A stretch of 23,394 nucleotides of DNA from JAKACA01 sp050010115 (GCA_050010115.1 JBEKLQ010000066.1:1-23394); one strand, 5' to 3'; shown: positions 13,895 to 22,683, numbered from the stretch's first letter. Notes: generated from the sequence alone by a model not told the origin. Numbers and translations: made by a program.

Positions 13895-14917
13895 CTAGCC
13901 GACCGTCCATGTGGTGCCCGACTTGAGGAGGAGCTCCAGATCGCCAGGTCCGCGGCGAGCTTGGGCGGCGAGAACCTGAGCGTCGACGAGCGAGCCGTAG
14001 TCCGGCCGCTCCACGGATCGGAAGACACCGATCGGTGTCGGCTCGTAGGGCCCGCGTGACAACCGTGACAAGGCGAACGCCAGACCAGGATCTTCGCGCT
14101 CCTCGTCGTGGACGACGAGGGCATCCTCACCCACGTCGGCCACTTCCACGATCTTGAGGCGCCCCTGAGCATCCATGATGACGCCACGGTGGCCGTCCAC
14201 GCCGAGCCGGATCGGCTTGCCGTGCTCGAGCTCGATCAGCATCTCCTCGCGGTGAGCGCGACCCGTGATCTGCTCGAAAGCCCCGTCGTTGAAGACGTTG
14301 CAGTTCTGGTACACCTCGACGAACGAGGCCCCCTTGTGAGCGTGCGCCCGCCGGAAGACCTCCATCATGTGCTTGCGGTCCATGTCGTGGGTCCGCGCCA
14401 CGAACGTCGCCTCTGCCCCCAGGGCGAGGCTGATCGGGTTGAACGGCGTGTCGAGCGACCCGAACGGCGTCGACTTCGTCACCTTGCCGACCTCGGACGT
14501 CGGCGAGTACTGGCCCTTCGTGAGGCCATAGATCTGGTTGTTGAACAACAGGATCGTGAGGTTCACGTTGCGACGCAAGCAGTGCATGAGGTGGTTGCCG
14601 CCGATTGACAACGCGTCCCCATCGCCGGTCACGACCCAGACGTCCAGATCGGGGCGGGTCACAGCCAAGCCGGTCGCGACCGCCGGTGCCCTCCCGTGTA
14701 TGGAGTGCATGCCATAGGTGTTCATGTAGTAAGGAAACCGCGCCGCGCAGCCGATGCCGGAGATGAACACGGTGTTCTCCCGGCGGATGCCCAACTCGGG
14801 CAACAGGAATTGCACCGCTGCCAGGATCGAATAGTCACCGCAACCAGGGCACCAGCGGACGTCCTGGTCACTCATCCAGTCCTTGCGTGCCGTGACCGGC
14901 ACGGCGACGTCAGTCAT
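13895..14917 (-). CDS. korB: 2-oxoacid:ferredoxin oxidoreductase, beta subunit
   Basis: This subunit binds thiamine diphosphate and one [4Fe-4S] cluster. With KorA it interconverts 2-oxoglutarate (or a related 2-oxoacid) and the acyl-CoA using ferredoxin. The 340-residue product has the cluster cysteines Cys23 and Cys26 in WCPGCGDY, Cys57 in SGIGCAARF, and a later Cys in YQNCNVFND. The TPP motif is GDGDALSIGGNHLMHCLRRN, followed by LLFNNQIYGLTKGQYSP. The MTDVAVPVTAR start (ATG at 14917) overlaps the korA stop as ATGA. The substrate is most likely 2-oxoglutarate, as in the mycobacterial enzyme, but it is not proven by sequence. Confidence 0.92.
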   Translation of the reverse strand: MTDVAVPVTARKDWMSDQDVRWCPGCGDYSILAAVQFLLPELGIRRENTVFISGIGCAARFPYYMNTYGMHSIHGRAPAVATGLAVTRPDLDVWVVTGDGDALSIGGNHLMHCLRRNVNLTILLFNNQIYGLTKGQYSPTSEVGKVTKSTPFGSLDTPFNPISLALGAEATFVARTHDMDRKHMMEVFRRAHAHKGASFVEVYQNCNVFNDGAFEQITGRAHREEMLIELEHGKPIRLGVDGHRGVIMDAQGRLKIVEVADVGEDALVVHDEEREDPGLAFALSRLSRGPYEPTPIGVFRSVERPDYGSLVDAQVLAAQARRGPGDLELLLKSGTTWTVG

Positions 14918-16857
14918 GACCTCCCAGCTTCCTCGGCGCTCGGCGCCGGCTCGGATGCCGCTTTGCCACGTACCTCGTCCAACAGATCGTGGATCGCCTG
15001 CTGCACCTCGGCCACATGAAACGGCTCGCCTCGCACATTCGTCAGCGAGCGGGCATCCACCAGGAACTCTGCTCGCACCAGTTTCGACAGCTGTCCCAGG
15101 TTCGCCTCGGGTATGAGGACCTTGGGGTACCGGCGAAGCACGTCACCGAGATTCGACGGGAACGGGTTGAGGTGGACCAGGTGTGCCTGCGCCACGCGTT
15201 CGCCCGTCTTGCGCACGCGCTTCACACCTGCGAGCGCTGCGGCATAGGTCGAGCCCCACGACAGCACGAGCACCGTGGCGTCGCCGGTCGGGTCGTCACA
15301 CTCGACCAACGGGATGTCCTTGGCGATGCCGGCGATCTTGGCCGCCCGCAGGTGCATCATCGTCTCGTGGTTGACCGGGTCGTACGAGACATTGCCGGTG
15401 CCGTCTGCTTTCTCGAGGCCGCCGATGCGGTGCTCGAGCCCGGGCGTACCCGGCACCGCCCAGGGCCGGGCGAGTGTCACGGGGTCCCTCAGGTACGGCC
15501 AGAATGCCGGCTCCCCCGAGTCCGACTCGGCGTTGGGCTCGGTCGCGAACGTCGTGGAGATATCCGGCAGATCCTCGATCGCCGGCAGCCGCCAGGGCTC
15601 GGAGCCGTTGGCGAGGTAGCCGTCCGACAGCAGGATCACCGGTGTGCGGTACTTGAGGGCGATCCGGACCGCCTCGATGGCGACGTCGAAGCAATGCGAC
15701 GGGGTCATGGCGGCAACGATCGGCACAGGCGCCTCGCCGTGGCGCCCGAACATCGCGTGCAGCAGGTCCGACTGCTCGGTCTTGGTGGGTAGCCCCGTTG
15801 ACGGCCCACCGCGCTGGACGTCGACGATGAGGAGCGGCAACTCGAGCGAGACGGCAAGGCCAATCGTCTCGGACTTGAGGTCGAGGCCGGGCCCGCTCGT
15901 AGTACTGATGCCGAGCGCGCCCCCGAACGCCGCACCCAGGGCAGCGCCGATCCCGGCGATCTCGTCCTCGGCCTGAAGAGTGCGGATGCCGAAGTTCTTG
16001 TACTTGGACAGCTCGTGCAAGATGTCCGAAGCAGGGGTGATGGGGTACGACCCGAGGAAGACCGGCACCTTGGCGAGCTGACTCGCCGCCACGAGGCCCC
16101 AGGCGAGTGCCATGTTGCCCGTGACGTTGGTGTACGTGCCCGGTGCGTGCTCTGCTGGGGCGATCTGGTAGGCGGACTCGAACAGCTCGGCGGTCTCGCC
16201 GAAGTTGTACCCGGCGCGGAAGGCCAGCGTGTTCGCCTCGACCACCACGGAGTTGCTCCCGTAACGCTCAGCGATCCACCGCTCGGTCACTTCCGTCGGG
16301 CGTGTGTAGAGCCACGACACCACGCCGAGGGCGAAGAAGTTCTTGCTCCGCTCCGCATCGCGCGGCTTGGCTCCGGTCGGCTTGCACGCCTCCTGGGTGA
16401 GCGCCGTCATCGGGATCTCGTACACCCGGTACTGCGACAGGCTCCCGTCGGAGCGGGGGTCCGAGCTGTAGCCAGCTTTCTCGAGCGCCCGGTCGTCGAA
16501 GGCGTCGGAGTTCACGACGATCGTTCCCCCGACGGGCACGTCGGCGATGTTGGCCCGGAGCGCAGCCGGGTTCATCACGACGAGGACGTTCGGCGCGTCA
16601 CCCGGCGTGAGGATGTCGTGATCAGAGATGTGCACCTGGAACGCCGACACTCCAGCGAGGGTGCCGGCGGGCGCGCGGATCTCGGCCGGGAAGTTCGGCA
16701 GCGTCGAGAGGTCGTTGCCCAGGATGGCGCTCTCGTTGGTGAACTGATCCCCTGTGACCTGCATTCCATCGCCCGAGTCCCCGGCGAACCGGATGACGAC
16801 CTGGTCGATCGTCTCCACTGGCGGTCTCGGTTTGGCGATGTCCGTACTGCTCGTCAC
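14914..16857 (-). CDS. korA: 2-oxoacid:ferredoxin oxidoreductase, fused gamma-alpha subunit
   Basis: The 647-residue protein joins a gamma domain (residues about 15-200, with VVIRFAGDSGDGMQVTGDQF and FPAEIRAPAGTLAGVS) to an alpha domain (about 225-620, with GNMALAWGLVAASQLAKVPV, GSYPITPASDILHELSKYK and TTSGPGLDLKSETIGLAVSL). This gamma-alpha fusion with a separate beta subunit is the KorAB type found in Actinobacteria. The start is GTG at 16857 with GGAG five nt upstream (GGAGATGAAGTG). A TACACT box about 33 nt upstream is a promoter candidate. The divergent region to phzF contains repeated GGCGCT half-sites. Confidence 0.93.
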   Translation of the reverse strand: MTSSTDIAKPRPPVETIDQVVIRFAGDSGDGMQVTGDQFTNESAILGNDLSTLPNFPAEIRAPAGTLAGVSAFQVHISDHDILTPGDAPNVLVVMNPAALRANIADVPVGGTIVVNSDAFDDRALEKAGYSSDPRSDGSLSQYRVYEIPMTALTQEACKPTGAKPRDAERSKNFFALGVVSWLYTRPTEVTERWIAERYGSNSVVVEANTLAFRAGYNFGETAELFESAYQIAPAEHAPGTYTNVTGNMALAWGLVAASQLAKVPVFLGSYPITPASDILHELSKYKNFGIRTLQAEDEIAGIGAALGAAFGGALGISTTSGPGLDLKSETIGLAVSLELPLLIVDVQRGGPSTGLPTKTEQSDLLHAMFGRHGEAPVPIVAAMTPSHCFDVAIEAVRIALKYRTPVILLSDGYLANGSEPWRLPAIEDLPDISTTFATEPNAESDSGEPAFWPYLRDPVTLARPWAVPGTPGLEHRIGGLEKADGTGNVSYDPVNHETMMHLRAAKIAGIAKDIPLVECDDPTGDATVLVLSWGSTYAAALAGVKRVRKTGERVAQAHLVHLNPFPSNLGDVLRRYPKVLIPEANLGQLSKLVRAEFLVDARSLTNVRGEPFHVAEVQQAIHDLLDEVRGKAASEPAPSAEEAGRS

Positions 16858-16889
16858 TTCATCTCCGTCTGCGCGCGTATCTCCTGGTG

Positions 16890-16895
16890 AGTGTA
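16890..16895 (-). promoter_or_regulatory. Candidate -10 box of korAB
   Basis: TACACT on the minus strand would give a roughly 25-nt leader with the korA ribosome binding site. The -35 region is not consensus and overlaps the inverted GGCGCT repeat. Confidence 0.45.
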
Positions 16896-16915
16896 CCGGC
16901 GCGCTCGCGGAAGTT

Positions 16916-16972
16916 GGCGCTTTCGTAACAGAGCGCCCGCAGGAGACCTTTGGCGCTGCCGGCCGCGGCGCT
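16916..16972. promoter_or_regulatory. Cluster of GGCGCT half-sites in the korA-phzF divergent region
   Basis: GGCGCT at 16916-16921 and its complement AGCGCC at 16932-16937 form an inverted repeat with a 10-nt spacer. Further direct copies lie at 16952-16957 and 16967-16972. The inverted pair sits about 20-40 nt upstream of the korA -10 box, a typical operator position. In such GC-rich DNA the hexamer alone is not rare. Confidence 0.35.
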
Positions 16973-17031
16973 CTCGCGCCCGATACGGCGTGCCGCCCGC
17001 CCGATTCCCTGATCCGCCAGCCCGACGCAGG

Positions 17032-17037
17032 TAGCGT
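17032..17037 (+). promoter_or_regulatory. Candidate -10 box of the PhzF-family gene
   Basis: TAGCGT lies 7 nt before the GTG at 17045, with no ribosome binding site between. The arrangement matches the other leaderless candidates. Confidence 0.35.
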
Positions 17038-17044
17038 GACGGCC

Positions 17045-17968
17045 GTGACGGTATCCCGGCCGATGTTTCCTGAGCCCCACCCAGGCGAGATCGAGCCCAG
17101 TGCGGCCTCGGGGACGTTCGCCTACACGCTGCTCGACGTCTTCACCAACCAGCCCCTCGAGGGGAACCAGCTGGCCGTCTTCACAGATGCCCGCGTGCTG
17201 AGCACCGAAGAGATGCAGCGGGTTGCCCGGGAGCTCAACCTCTCCGAGACGGTCTTCCTGCTCGCCCCGGAGGGAGGTGGTGACGTCCGCATCCGGATCT
17301 TCACCCCGGCCACCGAGTTGCCGTTCGCCGGCCATCCGGTACTCGGGACCGCGTATGTCGTGGGCGAGGCGATCGGCACGGAGACAGTTCAGATCGAGAC
17401 CGGCCTCGGCGAGGTCCGCGTGGACCTCCGCCACGACGGGGCTCGGCTGGTGTTCGGCCGGATGCACCAGCCCGTCCCGACGTTCGAGCCATATGAGCGG
17501 GAAGCTGAGCTGCTGGCAGCCCTCGGAGTCGACCGGTCCGTACTGCCGGTCGAGGCGTACCGCAACGGGCCGCGCCACGTCTTCGTGATGCTGGACTCCG
17601 AGGATGCAGTGGCAGCGCTAGACCCCGACATCACCGCCCTGCGCTCGCATGATGGCATCGGGGTGAGCTGCTTCTCCGGTTCAGGTACCCGTTGGAAGAC
17701 GCGGATGTTCGCGCCGACGCTCGGGGTCACCGAGGATCCGGCCACTGGCTCCGCGGCCGGGCCGTTGGCGGTGCATCTCGCCCGTCACGGCATGGTGAGC
17801 TGGGGCGACGAGATCGAGATCCGCCAAGGCGTCGAGATCGGCCGCCCCTCGGTGCTGTATGCGCGGGCCACGGGCTCGAGCGAGGCGATCGAGGGCGTCG
17901 AAGTGGGGGGCTCCGCAGTCGTGGTGGCCCAGGGCATCTACCTCGTGAGGTCGGCCCGCAGGTCCTGA
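17045..17968 (+). CDS. PhzF-family isomerase/epimerase-like protein
   Basis: PhzF enzymes share the diaminopimelate epimerase fold and catalyse isomerisations; most members have unknown substrates. The product (307 aa from GTG at 17045) contains YTLLDVFTNQPLEGNQLAVF, the conserved catalytic Glu in LNLSETVFLL, RIFTPATELPFAGHPVLGTA and DPATGSAAGPLAVHL. The start is uncertain: a GTG at 17036 and an ATG at 17066 (MFPEPHPGE) are also in frame, and the conserved domain only begins at FAYTLLDVF. No phenazine genes are nearby, so a phenazine role is unlikely. Confidence 0.88.
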   Translation: MTVSRPMFPEPHPGEIEPSAASGTFAYTLLDVFTNQPLEGNQLAVFTDARVLSTEEMQRVARELNLSETVFLLAPEGGGDVRIRIFTPATELPFAGHPVLGTAYVVGEAIGTETVQIETGLGEVRVDLRHDGARLVFGRMHQPVPTFEPYEREAELLAALGVDRSVLPVEAYRNGPRHVFVMLDSEDAVAALDPDITALRSHDGIGVSCFSGSGTRWKTRMFAPTLGVTEDPATGSAAGPLAVHLARHGMVSWGDEIEIRQGVEIGRPSVLYARATGSSEAIEGVEVGGSAVVVAQGIYLVRSARRS

Positions 17969-17998
17969 TCCTGCGCCTGATTGCGACCGGCAACGCAT

Positions 17999-18016
17999 CG
18001 CCGCGCGCCGGCGGCG
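17999..18016. terminator. Small GC hairpin between convergent PhzF and aldolase genes
   Basis: CGCCGC (17999-18004) pairs with GCGGCG (18011-18016) over a 6-nt loop, in the 60-bp convergent gap. The hairpin has no T-run. Confidence 0.3.
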
Positions 18017-18028
18017 GCCCCGGGTCTG

Positions 18029-19084
<1,056 letters not shown>

Positions 19085-19089
19085 AGGGG

Positions 19090-19096
19090 CCTCCTT
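19090..19096 (-). promoter_or_regulatory. Strong ribosome binding site of the aldolase gene
   Basis: AAGGAGG with 5-nt spacing to a GTG confirms that start. It contrasts with the leaderless starts elsewhere in the window. Confidence 0.7.
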
Positions 19097-19155
19097 GGTA
19101 TCGATCGGTGGTAGCGGCTTCGAGCCTAACTCGGGCCGACCTGCCGGCGGAGTCC

Positions 19156-20238
19156 TCAGACGTTGAAGCGGATCTCCAGCACATCTCCGTCTTTCACAAC
19201 GTAGTCCTTACCTTCGAGACGAACCTTCCCCTTGTGCCGGGCTGCCGCGAACGAGCCCGCCTCGAGCAGCTCCTCCCACTCGATCACGTCCGCCTTGATG
19301 AAACCTCGCTGCAGATCGGAGTGGATCACGCCGGCGCACTCAGGCGCCTTGGCTCCGCGCCGGAACGTCCAGGCACGCGACTCCTTGTCCCCGGTCGTGA
19401 GGAACGTGTCCCGGCCCAAGATCGCGTAGGCGGCCCTTGCGACGCGCACGAGCGCGCCCTCGCCGAGCCCGAGGCCCTCGAGCAGCTCCGCCCGCTCGGA
19501 CGGGCTCAGCGCGGCAGCCTCGGCCTCGAGCTGGACGCAGACGGCGAGCACCTCAGCCGCCCCACCGATGTCCGCGCGGATCTGCTCGACGATGATGTCG
19601 GAGTGACCGAGGGAGTCCTCGCCGATGTTGATCACGGTGAGAACGGGTTTGTTCGTGAGGAGGAACAGGGGCCGGAGGGCTTCGCGGTCCTCGACCCTCA
19701 ATGTCGAGCGGTAGATCGGTGTACCGGCGTGTAACTGCTCCAGTGCCCGTGGAGCTGCTTCAAGGGCGGCGACCAGGGCCGGGTCGACCGGGGCGAGGGG
19801 CCGGCGCTTCTTGGCGAGCTGGGTGTCGATCGTGGCGACGTCGGTGAGGACCAACTCGAGCTCCAGCACAGAGAGGGCGTCGGCCGGATCGGTCTCGCCC
19901 GACACCGAGTCGTCCTCGAAGCTCCGCAACAAGAACGCCAGCGCATCCACTTCGCGGATTCCGGCTATGAACTTGGTCCCGAGGCCGTCACCGCCGTGGT
20001 CGGTCGACTTCTGGACTCCGGCGATGTCCACGATCTCGAAGGTCGCCGGCACGACCTTGCGACTCTGGCTCATCACCGCCAGGGCGTCGAGCCGGGGGTC
20101 GGGGACGTGAGCGACACCGATTTCGGTCTCGGTGGTCGAGAACGGATGGGCGGCGACGAGCGCGTGACCGCCCGTCAGCGCGTTGAACAGCGCCGACTTG
20201 CCAGAGTTGGGGAGGCCGACCAGGCCGAGACGATCCAC
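19156..20238 (-). CDS. ychF: Redox-regulated ATPase/GTPase YchF (Obg-like)
   Basis: YchF is a ribosome-associated P-loop NTPase related to human OLA1. The product is 360 aa from the GTG at 20238, against about 363 in the family. The G1 motif GLPNSGKS lies at residues 8-15. It is followed by ETEIGVAHVPDPRLD, VDIAGVQKSTDHGGDGLGTKF (switch II/G3 region) and LLTNKPVLTVINIGE. The C-terminal TGS domain reads DVIEWEELL ... VKDGDVLEIRFNV. The frame is open upstream to 20361, but that extension is not conserved. A TACGGT box 8 nt before the GTG suggests a leaderless start. Confidence 0.94.
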   Translation of the reverse strand: MDRLGLVGLPNSGKSALFNALTGGHALVAAHPFSTTETEIGVAHVPDPRLDALAVMSQSRKVVPATFEIVDIAGVQKSTDHGGDGLGTKFIAGIREVDALAFLLRSFEDDSVSGETDPADALSVLELELVLTDVATIDTQLAKKRRPLAPVDPALVAALEAAPRALEQLHAGTPIYRSTLRVEDREALRPLFLLTNKPVLTVINIGEDSLGHSDIIVEQIRADIGGAAEVLAVCVQLEAEAAALSPSERAELLEGLGLGEGALVRVARAAYAILGRDTFLTTGDKESRAWTFRRGAKAPECAGVIHSDLQRGFIKADVIEWEELLEAGSFAAARHKGKVRLEGKDYVVKDGDVLEIRFNV

Positions 20239-20246
20239 GGGGCGCC

Positions 20247-20252
20247 ACCGTA
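20247..20252 (-). promoter_or_regulatory. Candidate -10 box of ychF
   Basis: TACGGT on the minus strand lies 8 nt before the preferred GTG start. The -35 region is not recognisable. Confidence 0.3.
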
Positions 20253-20364
20253 GCTGGCCATGGGACGTGCGCCGTTCGCCGAAGCGGCACCCGAGCGTCC
20301 CTACCACGAGCGTGCCGTCACGAAGAGCCATGCCGCCTCGCCCGATGCCTATCGTGGCCACCTC

Positions 20365-20394
20365 GCCTGATCACCGCGCCTGATCACCGCGCCT
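20365..20394. repeat. 13-bp tandem repeat in the ychF upstream region
   Basis: GCCTGATCACCGC is repeated twice with a partial third copy. Each copy contains the palindrome TGATCA. It lies between divergent ychF and the zinc-ribbon gene, a 237-bp gap that otherwise holds only the promoter elements listed. Confidence 0.75.
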
Positions 20395-20436
20395 GGGCAC
20401 CCCGCAGGGCTGATCCGGCGCCACCGGCAGCGGTGT

Positions 20437-20457
20437 AACCAAACGCCGGGGTTGGTT
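20437..20457. promoter_or_regulatory. Palindromic operator candidate before the zinc-ribbon gene
   Basis: AACCAA-N9-TTGGTT forms a 21-nt palindrome with 8 of 10 position pairs matching. It covers the -35 position of the -10 box at 20464, where a repressor would block transcription. Confidence 0.4.
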
Positions 20458-20463
20458 CGGAAG

Positions 20464-20469
20464 TACGAT
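20464..20469 (+). promoter_or_regulatory. Candidate -10 box of the zinc-ribbon gene
   Basis: TACGAT is exactly 6 nt before the GTG at 20476, and there is no ribosome binding site, so the message may be leaderless. Confidence 0.45.
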
Positions 20470-20475
20470 GGCGGC

Positions 20476-20775
20476 GTGCTGACCAATCGGCATCGCCTGG
20501 TAGAGCGAACCTGCGTCGGCTGCGGAGCGACCTGGCTCCTCACGGCGGCTCAAGCACGCTTTCGTCCCCGCCCGCCCTTCGGCGTGCTTGGCGGCCGGAT
20601 GGAGGGCAACATCGTGGGCACCGAGTCCTTCCAACAATTCTCAGCCGACTCTGGCATCGAGATGCTCGACAAGATCCGCAGCTGTCCAGAGTGCAGCTTG
20701 CAGAACTACACCGAGCGCGCCGTCACGAAGAAGAATCCGGCCTCGCCGAACGCCGATCGCGGCTACCTGACCTGA
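20476..20775 (+). CDS. Small zinc-ribbon protein, function unknown
   Basis: I do not recognise this 99-residue protein. It has two CxxC pairs, Cys13/Cys16 (TCVGCGATW) and Cys70/Cys73 (SCPECSLQNY), separated by 53 residues. Together they could bind one zinc as a split ribbon. The C-terminal tail is basic (TERAVTKK). No membrane segment or signal peptide is seen. The GTG start is chosen for the -10 box 6 nt upstream; the frame is open to a TTG at 20452. Its last 53 bp overlap the end of the minus-strand DUF2063-like gene, so the two are convergent and overlapping. Confidence 0.65.
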   Translation: MLTNRHRLVERTCVGCGATWLLTAAQARFRPRPPFGVLGGRMEGNIVGTESFQQFSADSGIEMLDKIRSCPECSLQNYTERAVTKKNPASPNADRGYLT

Positions 20776-21217
20776 ACTGCGCCCCGCCGGCTCTGGGGGC
20801 GCGGTCGTAGCGGTCGACCAGGACGGTTTCCGCGGCCTCGACGACCGCGACCAGGTCGTCATCGTCGGGGTAGCGGCTGCGCGCGAAGTCGCAGAAGCCT
20901 GCCCCCTCGGTCCGAAACTGCATGTCCGAGCGGGGCGTTGCGATCCAGAACTCCGTCACCACCTCCCCCAACCGGGTCCCGAGCGCCTCCACCACCGTCG
21001 GGACGGTACGGACGAGGGCAGTAAGACGGTTCGAGCGGTACAGCGAGCAGGTGACGGCCATGCCGTCGTCACTGGCCATGATCCTCAGCCGGTCGAGCTC
21101 CAACGGCGACAGATCGAACGCGCCCGCCCAGCTGAAGCCGCCGTCACGGCTGCGCCTGACGAGGTCGGGGTTGCTCGCCAGGGCGCCGAGGCCGCGGTAG
21201 AAGCCGTCAAGCGACAT
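20723..21217 (-). CDS. DUF2063-like partner protein of an MNIO (DUF692) enzyme
   Basis: The 164-residue product starts MSLDGFYRGLGALASNPDLV. It contains a block typical of the DUF2063/HvfC-BufC N-terminal domain: LYRSNRLTALVRTVPTVVEA, LGEVVTEFWIATP and EGAGFCDFARSRYP, corresponding to the family's Y-R-N ... L-x-x-x-F-P ... G-x-x-F-x-x-F pattern. These proteins present RiPP precursor peptides to the MNIO oxidase encoded next door. The usual second domain is absent, and the protein ends in an unconserved Arg/Ser tail. The ATG at 21217 overlaps the MNIO remnant by 11 bp, which implies an original operon. With a damaged partner it may have lost its function. The family assignment is by pattern and neighbour, not by search. 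Confidence 0.55.
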   Translation of the reverse strand: MSLDGFYRGLGALASNPDLVRRSRDGGFSWAGAFDLSPLELDRLRIMASDDGMAVTCSLYRSNRLTALVRTVPTVVEALGTRLGEVVTEFWIATPRSDMQFRTEGAGFCDFARSRYPDDDDLVAVVEAAETVLVDRYDRAPRAGGAQFRSGSRDRRSARPDSSS

Positions 21218-21673
21218 GAGAGGACACCGCCTCGGTCGACGATCGGATCCGGGACAGCTGGGCGTCCAGGCCGTCGGATCCCAGCTGCTCCAGGCGCGAT
21301 TCGTGCAGTTCGAAGGTGACCAGTCGCAGCGCCGGTGCCACCTGAACCACCGCGTCGAGCAGCGCCCAGACCCGGTCGGGGCAAGCGCCGCTGGGGGCGT
21401 CGGTGTACCACCGCCCGAGCATCTCGCCCCCGGCGACGTGAATCTCGACCACTCGGGTCAGGTCCAGCTCGGCCAGGAACTGCTCGGCGTTCCAGCCGAG
21501 ATTGATCTCATTGACGACAAGATTGTGCAAGTCGAGCAAGACGCAGGCGCCGGTTTCGTCACACAACCGCAACCGCGCGGTCCGATGCCGCGAAGAGCGT
21601 TGACCAGTGAAGCGTCGGCCAAGAGCTTGTCGAGGCTGGTTCCAGCAAAGGGAGCCGTGGTTGATACACCCAT
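21207..21673 (-). pseudogene. Truncated and frameshifted MNIO (DUF692) oxidase
   Basis: MNIO enzymes (DUF692) are multinuclear-iron oxidases that modify RiPP precursors, often at Cys. The C-terminal 120 residues are clear: CDETGACVLLDLHNLVVNEI, LTRVVEIHVAGGEMLG, VWALLDAVVQVAP and LVTFELHESR. A second frame upstream (ATG at 21673) gives FAGTSLDKLLADASLVNAL, which resembles the segment that should precede CDETG, so a frameshift or small insertion lies near 21570-21605. The remaining half of the roughly 280-residue barrel, including the N-terminal metal ligands, is missing before the TPR gene. The usual D-x-H metal site is also altered (TDAPSGACPDRVW). Inactivity is inferred; a sequencing error could explain the frameshift but not the missing half. 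Confidence 0.65.
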
Positions 21674-21740
21674 GGCGGAAAGTGAGTATTAGGGCGGCGT
21701 TCCGGAAGAGCGCTCGGCACTTCCCACGTACACTCGGCCA

Positions 21741-21755
21741 CGCTCCAAAGGAGCG
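21741..21755. terminator. Small hairpin downstream of the TPR gene
   Basis: CGCTCC and GGAGCG arms enclose a 3-nt loop between the TPR stop (21804) and the MNIO remnant. It is weak and has no T-run. Nothing else is visible in this gap. Confidence 0.25.
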
Positions 21756-21803
21756 GTCGCCATGGTCATCATCACGGGGAGCGTCATCGCCCGGTCTGAC
21801 GCG

Positions 21804-22592
21804 TCAGCAGAGAGCAGCGAGCCGTTCCGGGGCGTCCAGCACGTCAGGTGCCTGGTGGGCGACACGAGCGAACAGATCCCGGGCCCGAGGTAAGTCGCCC
21901 GCCTGCTCGTACAGGTCGGCAAGCGCGTACCACTGTCGGAGATGGGACAGGTCTGCGTGCTTCCGGGACTTCGCCTCGCTCCGGAGGAGGTCGATGGCCT
22001 CGGAGAGCTCGCCCTGATCGGCCAGGGTACCCGCCATCACCAGCCGGCCCTCCACGAGGACCTCGCGGTCCACGCCTTCACGGCGAAGCTCGTCCCAGAG
22101 CTCGCGGACCTTGGCCGGGTGCCCCATCGCTCGTTCGCAGTCCGCGATGACCGGATGCTGGTCGAACGAACCGGTCAGGCGATGGAACTCACGCAGTTCC
22201 TTGGCGGCTGCCCGCCAGCGGCCCATCCGGTAGAGGATCAAGCCGTGCAACTCGCGCGCCGCCGGTGACGTGGGGGCGGCGTCCAGCACCGGCTTGATTG
22301 CCGAGAGCGCATCGGAGTAGCGGTCACGTTCGTAGGCCATCGCGGCATTCCCAAGACGCCGCTCGAGGGTGAGCGGTGAGCGCCTCGTCCTCGGTGGGGC
22401 TTCCGCGCTGCTCGCTCTGAGCTCGTCAGTCACCAACTTCGGCAGCTCGAAATTGCGCTCGCCTCGTGAGCGGAAGCGGGCATTGTCGCTGGCTTGGTTG
22501 CGCGATCCCGCTGCTTGACTCCGTGACCCCCCGGCCTGGCTGCGTGGCCCGCCGGCCTGGCGGCCGCGACGAGATGGGGGTTGAGGAGCCAT
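21804..22592 (-). CDS. TPR protein with repetitive basic N-terminus
   Basis: The 262-residue product has a disordered Gln/Gly/Ser/Arg N-terminus (residues 10-45) with three heptads of the form QAxGxRx. Helical tetratricopeptide-like repeats follow from about residue 75: GNAAMAYERDRYSDALSAIK, ARELHGLILYRMGRWRAAAK and WYALADLYEQAGDLPRARD. TPR domains bind proteins or peptides, and the basic tail could contact RNA or acidic partners; no specific function can be assigned. The ATG at 22592 is preferred over a GTG at 22601 because the latter overlaps a TAGCGT -10 box. No ribosome binding site is present. It lies directly downstream of the rRNA operon terminator. Confidence 0.8.
   Translation of the reverse strand: MAPQPPSRRGRQAGGPRSQAGGSRSQAAGSRNQASDNARFRSRGERNFELPKLVTDELRASSAEAPPRTRRSPLTLERRLGNAAMAYERDRYSDALSAIKPVLDAAPTSPAARELHGLILYRMGRWRAAAKELREFHRLTGSFDQHPVIADCERAMGHPAKVRELWDELRREGVDREVLVEGRLVMAGTLADQGELSEAIDLLRSEAKSRKHADLSHLRQWYALADLYEQAGDLPRARDLFARVAHQAPDVLDAPERLAALC
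22497..22559. repeat. 21-bp tandem repeat encoding QAxGxRx heptads
   Basis: Three successive 21-bp units encode QAGGPRS, QAGGSRS and QAAGSRN in the N-terminus of the TPR protein. Confidence 0.75.
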
Positions 22593-22599
22593 GGCGGGC

Positions 22600-22605
22600 A
22601 CGCTA
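22600..22605 (-). promoter_or_regulatory. Candidate -10 box of the TPR gene
   Basis: TAGCGT on the minus strand lies 7 nt before the ATG at 22592, with the same hexamer and spacing as before the PhzF gene. Confidence 0.4.
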
Positions 22606-22683
22606 GCGCCCTGGGCTCGACGTCTTGGCGGAGACGGCAGTCGCGAACCTCATTGTGAGCGCGGCCGTCCGGCGCTGTAACGC

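Noticed and set aside
21689..21922. Small minus-strand frame that might be a RiPP precursor upstream of the MNIO remnant
   Set aside because: It overlaps the 3' end of the TPR gene in another frame and lacks a Cys-rich core or leader-like sequence.
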